NCBI GenBank assembly: GCA_008921705.1
Contig: VFFE01007500.1
Location: forward strand, 3,714,618 to 3,778,617
Direction of reading: 5' to 3'
Origin: Burhinus oedicnemus
Taxonomy: Eukaryota > Chordata > Aves > Charadriiformes > Burhinidae
DNA length: 64,000 nucleotides
This document shows, piece after piece, positions 52,179-61,341 of the stretch. Numbering within the stretch: position 1 is the stretch's first letter; every line of letters begins with the position of its first letter. The translations under genes were made by a program, and so were the position numbers. The notes beneath the pieces were generated by a model. It did not search any database. It saw only the letters and a list, made by a program, of their open reading frames with translations, and was not told the origin of the DNA.

Positions 52179-52271
52179 CTGGGTTAATAATCGGGATGCT
52201 TGTGGAACAGTTCTCTTTTGCACAGGCTCCCATCATTGATGTGAGGGTTGTAGTGGGGACTTCACCAGTAT
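52179..52271 (-). CDS. ITPR2: ITPR2 exon: variable luminal loop before the pore
   Basis: This short 93-base exon encodes residues 221-251 of the fragment. The sequence starts DTGEVPTTTLTSMMGACA and continues KENCSTSIPIINP, ending with the first base of a glycine codon. It forms part of the luminal loop between the fifth helix and the pore helix. It carries two cysteines and one N-glycosylation sequon, NCS. The acceptor is ttccacag. The donor is ccag|gttggt, a suboptimal GT site supported by exact frame continuity (2+90+1 bases). Because it is short, hydrophilic and poorly conserved, it is easily missed by open-frame searches. Its identity rests on frame, ACAKENCS similarity and position. Confidence 0.9.
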
Positions 52272-54350
52272 CTGTGGAAAAAGCAGAACATGGACAAAAA
52301 GAGAGATACTACATTGATACTAAGTTTTAAATCATTTTCTAGAAGCGAATCACTGAGTTGAAAAGTTGAGGAGAAAAAACAGAACAAATTATACCACCAA
52401 TTCCTCCTGCCTCAAACAGTCTGCCTCAACAGCTCAAAGCAATCGCAAGGAACAAAACCAGTTTTATACTTACTGTACATCACAGCTATTTCCATTTCAT
52501 CTCCTGAAATTAATGAATCCACATCAAATGCTGCTACTTCTGGTTAGAACAAAATATATTCAAAGCAAGAAACAACTGTCAGATATGAAAATAATGTCAG
52601 TTTTAAAACCATTAGATAAATTATTCACAAAAGCTGACAAGAAGGACACCAAGCTGATGTTCAGTTATCCTGAATGTAGAATATTTAAAGAGTCTTCAAG
52701 GATTATAACACAGTTTGGTACTCATTTGTAAATATGTATGGGTTTGTGTAAAACACTAATTTAACATTCCCAAAGTGGGTAAATGTGTACATCAGCTTGA
52801 TTTTATCAAACCAATTTTGCCTTGTGCATCTTCAACAATTTTCTGCATTTCAAATCAGAGATACAAAAAGGTTTAAGGAGAAAAAAATGAAGGCAAAATC
52901 ATACAACCAAAGTAACAGTCTAAGACAATCTGTGTAACACAGAAAACATCCACTTTCTCTTTGTGCTACTTTATAAAGAAAAAATTTAAAGCACGTGTCT
53001 TGGGATGCATAATGTTCCATCAGTATATCGTCAGCATATTTTCTTGATGAGTTTTTGATCAATTTTTGATCAAGTTTTGGCAATTTATAAAGCCAGCAAG
53101 AATATACCCACACCACAAAAATCTGCCAAGAACCCAACAGAAGAAACACAAACACACAGGAACTACTCCACTGGACCAGACCAGTGCTGCGTGTAGCCTC
53201 GCATATGTTCTTCTAAGCTGGTCACAACTTCCTTTCAAAGGGAAACTTCACATCATAACTTCTGTCCCAAAAATGAAGGGTAAGTCAAATATAAGCCAAC
53301 CTAGCCCTTTTACGATGATGAGTGGCAAAAAAGCAAGGTGTGTTAAAGAAATCTGTCAGGCTCCTTTTTTATCATATGGTATCAAAACAGCTACATGAGT
53401 ACATCATGTCCATGAGTTTCAAATGACCTTTTCCTTGTTGGTGTGCTTTACATCCTGAAATAACAAATTTAGGAAAAACCTGGCAAACACTGAGTGCACA
53501 CAGTCCAGGGTGGATTCCATGAGTTGTTCTGTGCTTGTGTACAGGTCTGAAAGCTCAGCATTTGGGAAAATCATGTCTCTATGAATTTAATCACAAGCTG
53601 TTCTCAGGTATTTTTGTGCAGTTACTTCTCTGCCCATGCTCCCAGCAGGCTGATTGGCAGCATATACAAAGATCTCAACAGACCAGACCTGGCTTTTTTC
53701 TAGCAGAGCAAGTTTGTAACTCTCTATCCATATTGGTAAAATCTCTTATTCCAGAAAGCTGAAATCCTGGTCTTTTTCAAACTGGTTAAAAACCTCCCAA
53801 TGATTTTACTAGACCCAGGATCATACACCAACGGTGATGTTTGTGAAATACATACTGAATTTAAAAGGTGGTACGGGAAATCTCCTATCAGCAGGAGTGT
53901 GGATTCTGTAATAAATTCCTGCTGGATGAAGCTTGAAAAGTAATCAAATGAATACATCTACTGAACACGTTAAGATCACATGCCTCATGCAGTACACAGA
54001 AAATACTGTGACCTGCTTTTAAGGTGGGATGACAACGAAGAGAATTGACTTGGAGTTGCTCTTCCAAACACTTAGGAAACGTAGAAAATTCTTTTTAATA
54101 TTAGCGCAAGTTTGGAAAGAAAACATAATAAATCAAATGTGAGCGTTAGATTTTAGTATTTCAACAGATAAGCCGAGTCTAAAACAACACATTAAATTTT
54201 ACCCACAGAGTAATTGAGTCCTAAGGTATACGGAGTTAGTTCTGCTCCCACAGATACAAATAAAAAAATTTAATTTCCTTAGATGAAAGTTAGGTTAGGC
54301 AGATGGAAAAGGTATATGTTGGAAGCAAATTTTAATATAAAAACCAATAC
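52272..54350 (-). other. ITPR2: ITPR2 intron
   Basis: A 2,079-base GT-AG intron (gtattg ... tccacag). AT-rich, with a small direct repeat (tttttgatcaa) near 53050-53075. No gene or recognised element is seen. Confidence 0.85.
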
Positions 54351-54546
54351 CTGCAACAGGGGTCCTGATTTTCAACCTGTCGACCTCCATGATAAAGTCA
54401 TCTTTCAAGAAGAGGAACCCAATGATGGAGAAGAGATAAACTAGGATGAGTGCTAGCACTGCAGTGAGGATAATGGAACGACCATTCCGGGTAACACTTT
54501 TTATGACATTTAGCAACGTCTCCTCTCTGTACACCAGATCAAACAG
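54351..54546 (-). CDS. ITPR2: ITPR2 exon: S4-S5 linker and fifth transmembrane helix
   Basis: This 196-base exon encodes residues 156-220 plus one base of an aspartate codon. It contains the near-invariant linker [18 protein letters not shown] followed by TRNGRSI. That linker couples cytosolic movement to the gate. The fifth helix [20 protein letters not shown] comes next, then the luminal [13 protein letters not shown] and the variable tail KIRTPVA. The acceptor is tttcacag before Leu and the donor is gcag|gtattg. This donor is weaker than its neighbours but is fixed by the frame into the next exon (G+AT). The luminal tail after the fifth helix is where the three receptor types differ most. 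Confidence 0.95.
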
Positions 54547-56692
54547 CTGTGAAAAGCAGAGAGTAGAGGAAAAATGAATATAAATGAAGCAATATATAGA
54601 TGCTACACTGAACTACTGAAACATACATCTAGCCATGTTCTAAATTCTCAGCTTCATAAACACACAATTCACACTGATTTCAGTGGGAGCTGGGCATGCT
54701 TATAGGAGGAATTTAGCATCGAACTTTAAATTTTAAGACAGATTATAGCAAAATACAAAGCTACAAAGTATACATTATATATGAGCCTGATCCAGATGTG
54801 GGTAATGGTTACCAACAAGATCCGTTGTTTCCCCATGTTCAAAATCAGCCTAAATTAAAAAACAGCGTCTTCATACTGTGGATCTACATTTAAAAATTAT
54901 TTTTTCATGTTATCTATCTCCCATCTGATAAACATGCATGGGCTGCAACTCAAAAATGCACTCATGTGTGCAAGTAATTACATGTCTGTAAACTGTTCCT
55001 TTGAGCTCACAGTGTCATTTAAAAGTCACACGTACAAGGATTGGGGCCATATCTTTTTGGGACAATGTTAAATTCATTGTACTGTTTGTATGAAACTAGA
55101 AACCTCTATTGTTCTTTACCCTGCACTATATGCTTTCCTGGTATTTAACTTTAAAGAAAAGTATAAATTAAGACAATACTGTCAAAGGCCTAGAATAGCA
55201 ATTATATGTGCTAAGAGTTTTTCAAGAAACTATAGTTTTTTTTCTCTTGCAGTTCTATTGATGTTCTATAGTGCTTTGGACCTTATCTATAATGTATGTA
55301 TTTCCACTTCAAAACACACAGATTATAGATAGAAAGTGACACACTATGATTTATCAAAATGGTCCACAGAAGAAGGTATTAGTCACAATTCACAAGATCT
55401 GAAATCCACAGCCTTGTGAAAGGATTAATAATAAAGGAAGAAAGAGGAAAGACAGTTATTCGTTCTGTATAAGACAAAGCTTAGAATGAGGAAAAAATAT
55501 TAAGAGTTTAGAATATTTCCACTACAAAGTGAACACCTGGAAGTAACTTGGGAACATGGACAATTATAACATCCATGAGTCATGGATATTTGTCAATAGC
55601 AGTCACTGAAATAAATAAGTACATAAAATGTTTCTTAAACTACTTGGCCCTTTGGAAAGTACTTTAAGGTAGAGATCACCTTACTCATTGAAGGAGTAAC
55701 AGATAATTTGCTGTGCCTTTTTTAAGTAGGAGAGTAACATCCATTTGAAAAGTGTCCTGCAGCTACAACCACAAAATCTTGGCTCATTTGAAATCTGCCC
55801 AAACTTTGAAGCTGACTTTACTGTCAAGATCTGTAAAACCTAACTTCGACAGGAGCTCTACCAGAGTTAAGGACTGAACCCCTGAAAATTTTCGTGTGCT
55901 TAACACACCTCTGTGAAAGGCTGGGAGCTCACCACTCTTCAGGAAGCCAAGAAAAATACAACAGGAAAGTGAACCCGTGTAAATTACGACAATTTAGTCA
56001 GTCTCCCTACAAGTTTCACATGCTCCATTATAAAGCAAAAGGATTAGAAAACAAGAGCAGTGAAACACCTTTTACTGCTATTCAGCATGAAGGGAGCAGT
56101 TAGCTGAGTTTAGCTTAATTTTGTATGATTCATTTTCATTGCACCTGTATCATATTATAAAAAGGCATTCCATCTGGATAATGGCAACAAAAGAAAATGA
56201 AAGTAGGATACATTTAAAGTGATGAATCTTACTGCTACACCAGAGGCATGCTGTCCCTATTTCCCAAGTAATATATATATTTTTTTTTTATTAGGGCTGC
56301 AAGATGAACTGAGGAATGGGATCCTTTGGTGTAAATAGGATGTACACGCCAGTGGACAACTCCTGTCCCAAAGAAGTTATGACTGACACTAGATACAGAA
56401 ACAATGTACACAGAATATATGTATGCTGGGGAAGGGCAGGAGAAAGGAGTAGGCTGTATGATGATTGTTTGAAAAGCAATGAGCAAACTTTCAATTCTAA
56501 AACAGATAATATAAGTCCTAACAGAAACAGGTTCTAATGAAAACAGCAGCTCCTAAGGGGCAGCAACACAACGGCATGCTAAAAATACACATGATTTGGC
56601 TTGATTGTCAGGAAGAAATTGAAGACAGCTGCATGGGTAACGGTATTTTCTATTTTTGCAAAGTTTTCCCCTCCACAGAAGCACATACTTAC
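54547..56692 (-). other. ITPR2: ITPR2 intron
   Basis: A 2,146-base GT-AG intron (gtaagt ... ttcacag). AT-rich non-coding sequence with no recognised repeat or gene. Confidence 0.85.
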
Positions 56693-56857
56693 CAGGAAAC
56701 TATAGAAGAATTCGTGCACGCAGAGGCCCAGCATGCAGACCAGGACATATGCTACGTGATAGAGAAAAGCCATGTCCATGATGACAGCTCTGTAGCCACG
56801 GGTAAAAGTTCCACGGTTCCCAACAAAGCTCACCAAAAACACTATTTTGTTGCAAAG
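56693..56857 (-). CDS. ITPR2: ITPR2 exon: third and fourth transmembrane helices
   Basis: This 165-base, phase 0 exon encodes 55 residues (101-155 of the fragment). It begins [22 protein letters not shown], a highly conserved IP3-receptor stretch finishing the third helix and its loop. It then reads [18 protein letters not shown] and [15 protein letters not shown], which form the fourth helix. The acceptor is a C-rich tract ending gcag at 56858 and the donor is gtaagt at 56692. It joins directly to LFDLVYREE in the next exon, the usual family order. The cysteine in GLCVHEFF, where I would expect phenylalanine in mammals, is a small lineage difference rather than damage. Confidence 0.95.
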
Positions 56858-58178
56858 CTGCGGGGGGGCGGGAAACAAAAGCTAGGTTTATTCCATCAGA
56901 AAAATTCTGTTATTATTGTTTGCTTTGCTGCAGCGTGCAGAAAGTTTAGATAAGTTGCTTTGACTAAATGATCAACTTGTAGCTATCTGGAGTCAGATGA
57001 GAGAAATTGAACTCCCAAGTCACACTGGGAACAAGCCCATGACAGTAAGTGGAAGTACATCACTCCTCTAACACTGCACTGTGCCATATTGTGATTTATT
57101 TCTATAACATTAGCGAGTAGGCAGGGTGGGATTAATGTCATAAGGCATTAAAAAAACAACTGGGTAATGAATTCCTAACAACTCTGAGTTTAGACATGAG
57201 ACTATGTAAGAGCAGCTAGGCATACTACTACAAAGACAACAATAGTAACACAACAGAAAGTGTGTGGGGAGTGTGTGACATCTACCATTTCCTTCAGATC
57301 ATGTTTTTCAAGACAAAATCCATTAAAAAGAAAATACTGGGCGCATTTTTGAAGAATAGCATTTAAGCAACAGCATCAGATTCTCCACTGATTCCGAGCT
57401 TTGCCTGCATGCAAACAGTGGTGCAGAAGTAAATACGAAAAGGGCTAACCTCACCTGTTTGGTAGTCCAGGACAAGCAATGAGGACTCAACATTTTTTTT
57501 TCTTTCACAGATTTGACACGAGCAAGCACAGTTCACTTCTCTTTACCTTTGACTATATGTCTGGGTAGCTTTAAGCATGTGAAATTCTCACAGAACTGGT
57601 GGCATATAGCCCAATACTTTGCTGCCTCATGCTAAGGTGAATTAGAGCTGTAGCAATCAGCCAGAAATCTACACAGATGACTTATGAGCATGACTGTATA
57701 TCTTACCAAGCTCAGTAAACATGCAAACATAGACGTGAGTAAGTTAAGAAATCTGGGAAAGGGCTGAGAATTTTTAATTCTGAAAACCTTTTTCTTCTTA
57801 AAAATATAGATTTAAGCTGACAGAAACAAATTTCTGTCAATTTTGTTGAGTGTATTGGTAGAGAACACTATTCTTTCAACATAAGAAACTGTAAATTTGA
57901 TTCCTCTTAATCAGCAATATTTCTTTAAATTTCATATTGTTTTTATCTTTAAAGCATTTGCATATGCACAAAACCAAAACAGCTTTTTTCTTAGCTTCCC
58001 ACTTTGCTGATACTGCTGTTTCAGGATGACTGGAAATGATTTATTTTTTTGGCTTAACCAGTGAACCAGAAAAAGAAGTTCTTTGCACAGCTCTAATCAA
58101 GGGCTTTTTTAATAGGGGATGCTTAATATCTCTGCTTCTGCTGAAAGCGAAATTCTGCTTGGTTTTTAGAGTACTTAC
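56858..58178 (-). other. ITPR2: ITPR2 intron
   Basis: A 1,321-base GT-AG intron (gtaagt ... ccgcag). The acceptor tract is an unusual C-run (seven C in a row just before gcag). Nothing else is recognised. Confidence 0.85.
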
Positions 58179-58354
58179 ATTAGCAGCACCAAGAAGTATC
58201 AAGGTAGGACCGAGCCCTATAGTATATATAGACCTGAGAATAACAGACACCAAAAAGGGTCGAATACCAACGGGCTTGGAGATGAAAAACAGCATTGCTG
58301 TACAAAACGCCACTGCTATCCAAAGGAGGAGTGAAAACAACGGAGAGAGCGTGC
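58179..58354 (-). CDS. ITPR2: ITPR2 exon: second and start of third transmembrane helices
   Basis: This 176-base exon encodes residues 42-100 of the visible fragment. It starts GTLSPLFS and continues into the hydrophobic segment LLLWIAVAFCTAMLFFI, the second transmembrane helix (S2). The basic turn SKPVGIRPF follows, then VSVILRSIYTIGLGPTLILLGAAN, which leads into the third helix region. The acceptor is tatacag and the donor is gtaagt after the Asn codon. The exon is in frame with both neighbours (2 bases plus 58 codons). These helices form part of the voltage-sensor-like bundle around the pore in the tetrameric ER channel. The open frame continues through both splice sites by chance, so a raw open-frame view shows a longer product than the exon encodes. 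Confidence 0.95.
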
Positions 58355-61215
58355 CTGTATAGAGGAGAAAGGGAGATTTGAGAAAGGCATCTTTGGAGAG
58401 TCCATTTTTCACCAAGAAACAGATCCAAAAGATCAATTCCTTTGCTAATATAGCTAACAAAATGCATGATTCATGCATCACAACTGCTGACCACAACTTG
58501 CCCTAATTGCAGCAAGAACTATTATTATCATAGTATTGTTGATTTTTTAACAGGTAATAATAAGAGCAGCTAATGAAATTTCCATTAAAATCCGAGGAGT
58601 GCTCAGAGATGAAACAGTTTACTCTTCTGCTGGAGCAAGCTACTAATCAGCTCCCTTCTGCAGGGATCATTAGGGCTCCTCCAGTCTAATTCCATGATTG
58701 CTCAGCTACAGAAATAGCCGGTCCTCGGGGTGGCGCAGCAAGTGGCACTGCGCTGCAGTGTCACGTTTCGATCCCCAACAGCACCGATGCGCCCCGGTTT
58801 TAGAAAAGCAGCGTTCTTCTGAGCAGCTGCGGGTGTTCAGCGGGAGCCTCTGCCCCTGCACGGGAGCAAGGCACTTGCCGCAGTGGGATGCAGCCACGGG
58901 GACTTCGGCAGGAACAGGCAGCATCTGCATTGCTGTGAGCAGCTGCATAGCTGTGCCTTCCTTCTGGGGAGGCGGCAGGTCCCGGGTCTTGCTGAGCTCC
59001 TGCAGGCATGTGAACCACTCACTGCCTTCAGTGTCAGTCTCTTTGCTGCTCTGCAAGATGCTGGCTGCAGGCTCTCCCTGAGTTTTGAGCGATGCCCCTA
59101 TTTTCCCTCTCTCCTCTGCTTAAAGCCCTGGAAACACACCATGTTGCTGTGATATAAAAAGCACATTCAGATCTCAGGGCACTGTCACACTTGTACACTG
59201 ACTTCTATTGTTATCAGATGAACTGAGAGGTCAGTGACGGGGGAGAAGGGAATAGAAAATTTAGCTAGACTCACAATAGAAATCATGCTATCTCTTTGGC
59301 AACAGATACACAGCTGAGCAGCATCAGTGGGATTAGAAAACAGTGAGATGGGGCCCTAGCCTCAACATTCAGATGGCATCCGAACTTTTTCAAAGTTCAG
59401 GAGTGTTTATATCCTTGGCAGGAAGTTCAAGGTCAGCTCTGTCAGTTTCTTTGCCAGCAAGATTTGCAAACTTTTAATGGATCCTAGAAAATAACTTCCA
59501 AGTGGATCTGAAAGGTGAGGCCAAAGCACTCAGTGTTTCTTTAACAAACCACTTTTCCTTCTTTCTTACTGCAGGTCAAACTATTTCACGTTGCAGGACC
59601 CACACTGGTAATGTGTGCAGATATGCCAGAGGCAAGGAGTCCTCATCTGGAGCACAATTTCACTTATGTCATATGATGTAAGAACTGCAGAAACCTTCTG
59701 AAAGGCAGCATTCTTTGGATGATTAGATCAGCCCAGGCACCTCAGACATCTGAGCATGGGGGGATTTACTCATGGTAAAGGGGAAAAATGGGAGACAATC
59801 TCTGGCTCTGAGATCAGGTTTTGGTGGAGAGGGAGGCTGGAACTGAGGAGGCTGCCTCATGACCTGCTAATCCCATTTGGCCACACCTATTGCTTATTGC
59901 TCAGGAATCGCTTTTGCTTTTACAAGCAATAGGAACTGGAATCCTGAAATGCACTATCACTAAAATCACTGGATTACTGGGGCCACTTAAACTAATATAC
60001 TATATAAATCTGCAGTTCAAAGTAAGTATTAAAGGCTACTGATTGCAGACCAGAGGATTTCTGTGAGTATAGATTAGCGACAATTTAGTAGCTTAAAAGG
60101 TTTATTTTTAACTCTTTATTTCTCCTCCCATCCTGCAAAGGCTCTAATGTGTGTGCACTCCGAGTGACTCTTCAGTTTACAAACAGGAAAGCACTACGTA
60201 CAAACGCTTCCCTTTTACAGGGCACAGCCCTGCAAACTTTGCTTCGCCAGGCTGTGGAGATGCCTGCGCCATGACCTGCACAGACCACCCCACAGGGTGA
60301 AAGGGCAACGTGGTCTCCATGCCAATACACTTTAATCTGCTGCCTTTCTGTTTAGCCGGCCAACAGGAATGTTTGCTGCTGCCAACTCTGGTGTTTGTGA
60401 AAAGCACATGTATCTACTAGAAGCTGGACTGCTTCCACCAGCCCAGTTCACATGCCATCAGACAGAGGTGACTTTCAGTCACATTACTGACTGGACTGGA
60501 CGCGAATCAAAGACCCAGAGGTGAATGGCTCTACTCCCATTACCGGTATTCTGAACTATTTAGTCTCCTTTATCCCAATTAAGCTTGTTTTGGATTCAAA
60601 GAGGCCTCCAGCTAGTCTGCTGCATTTATTTAATGAAAATTATTATTTGCTATATTTCCTGTGACATGTGATAAAGCAGAGACAGAATCATAGATTTTAA
60701 GCATATTTTTATATAATGTGTTTATCCTCTGCAACAATGATGTCCTTTTAACCTAACAAACAAAATAGTCAAAACTCAACAAGCTAGTTTTCAAACCATT
60801 CCATTCCATATGTTTTTAAGACTGCAAGTCATTCAAAATAGTCAGTTTTAAGGAATCTCTGTCCCTCTGCTGCCAGGAATCCTTCCTTAGCTCAGAAGCT
60901 GTCACTGAATGTGTGCGGTAGTACACTGCAACATGGCAATATAAAAAAAAAAAAAGAAAAAGAATTAGCTCAGATCATCTAGATAATCTTCAGCTTAGCA
61001 GCTATGTTCTGTCCATTTTACTTCACATTGCATGAGACATGTGACACACAGAAGATCAACTACCACATTTCAGACAACATCTGGTACCTACTTAGAAGAT
61101 ACTAAATGGCTTCTGCAGATACGAGCATACCTGAAAATGAAGTTTTATATAACTGTTACCTTAGAATTGAAAGCATCTAAAATTAAAAGGAAAAACAAAA
61201 CCAAACTCCACTTGC
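58355..61215 (-). other. ITPR2: ITPR2 GC-AG intron
   Basis: A 2,861-base intron whose donor is GC (AAG|GCAAGT on the gene strand) and whose acceptor is tatacag. It holds a GC-rich island at about 58718-59100 that differs from its AT-rich surroundings. It also has an A-run near 60942. No coding exon is recognised. Confidence 0.88.
58718..58790 (+). mobile_element. possible tRNA-derived SINE head (degenerate Pol III promoter)
   Basis: The stretch ggggtggcgcagcaagtggc, followed by actgcgctgcag and gtttcgatcccc, resembles the A box (TGGCNNAGTGG) and B box (GGTTCGANNCC) of tRNA-headed SINEs. The spacing between the boxes (about 34 bases) is shorter than in a normal tRNA, and the B box has one change, so it is not a working tRNA gene. 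No known tail was identified. The following 300 bases stay GC-rich. Confidence 0.3.
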
Positions 61216-61341
61216 CTTCATCTCCATCATCTCCAAAGGGGTAGAAGAGAGCAACTGCTAAATTGATGAATACAGCAAGGTTGAAGGAAATGCTCCCCCA
61301 GAGAGAGATGTGTCTGGAGAACCAAAACAGGGGTGGATTAT
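61216..61341 (-). CDS. ITPR2: ITPR2 exon: cytosolic edge and first transmembrane helix
   Basis: This 126-base exon completes a split codon, encodes 41 full residues, and ends one base into a glycine codon. The translation runs NPPLFWFSRHISLWG, then the hydrophobic stretch SISFNLAVFINLAVALFYPF, which is the first transmembrane helix (S1), then the acidic loop GDDGDEG. WFSRHISLWGSISFNL is a family signature just before S1, and the acidic loop favours type 2. The acceptor is a pyrimidine-rich tract ending ctag before 61341. The donor is not GT: the exon ends GAA G and is followed by gcaagt, a GC donor with otherwise ideal consensus. The frame into the next exon (G+GC, glycine) requires this site. 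The preceding exon was not found before the window edge. Confidence 0.95.

Larger units (their letters stand above)
17195..61341 (-). other. ITPR2: ITPR2 gene, 3' part (type 2 IP3 receptor), transcribed region in window
   Basis: Ten minus-strand coding exons join in frame to encode the C-terminal 485 residues of an inositol trisphosphate receptor, an endoplasmic reticulum calcium-release channel. They are 61341-61216, 58354-58179, 56857-56693, 54546-54351, 52271-52179, 47594-47467, 45280-45115, 43843-43683, 22327-22166 and 20937-20851. Paralogue assignment is from family knowledge. The type 2 form is indicated by FYPFGDDGDEGTLSPLFS after the first helix, by [19 protein letters not shown], by VEKNLDWF and by the tail QRLGFLGSNTPHVNHHMPP; type 1 and type 3 differ at these points. 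The family is about 2,700 residues long, so roughly 2,200 N-terminal residues (ligand-binding and regulatory domains) lie beyond the right edge. No frameshift or premature stop is present in the exons, so the gene looks functional. Confidence 0.96.

Noticed and set aside
58041..58496. A single 151-codon minus-strand frame as a stand-alone gene.
   Set aside because: Only 58354-58179 is coding, as an ITPR2 exon with clear acceptor and donor. The flanking residues are intron sequence read by chance.
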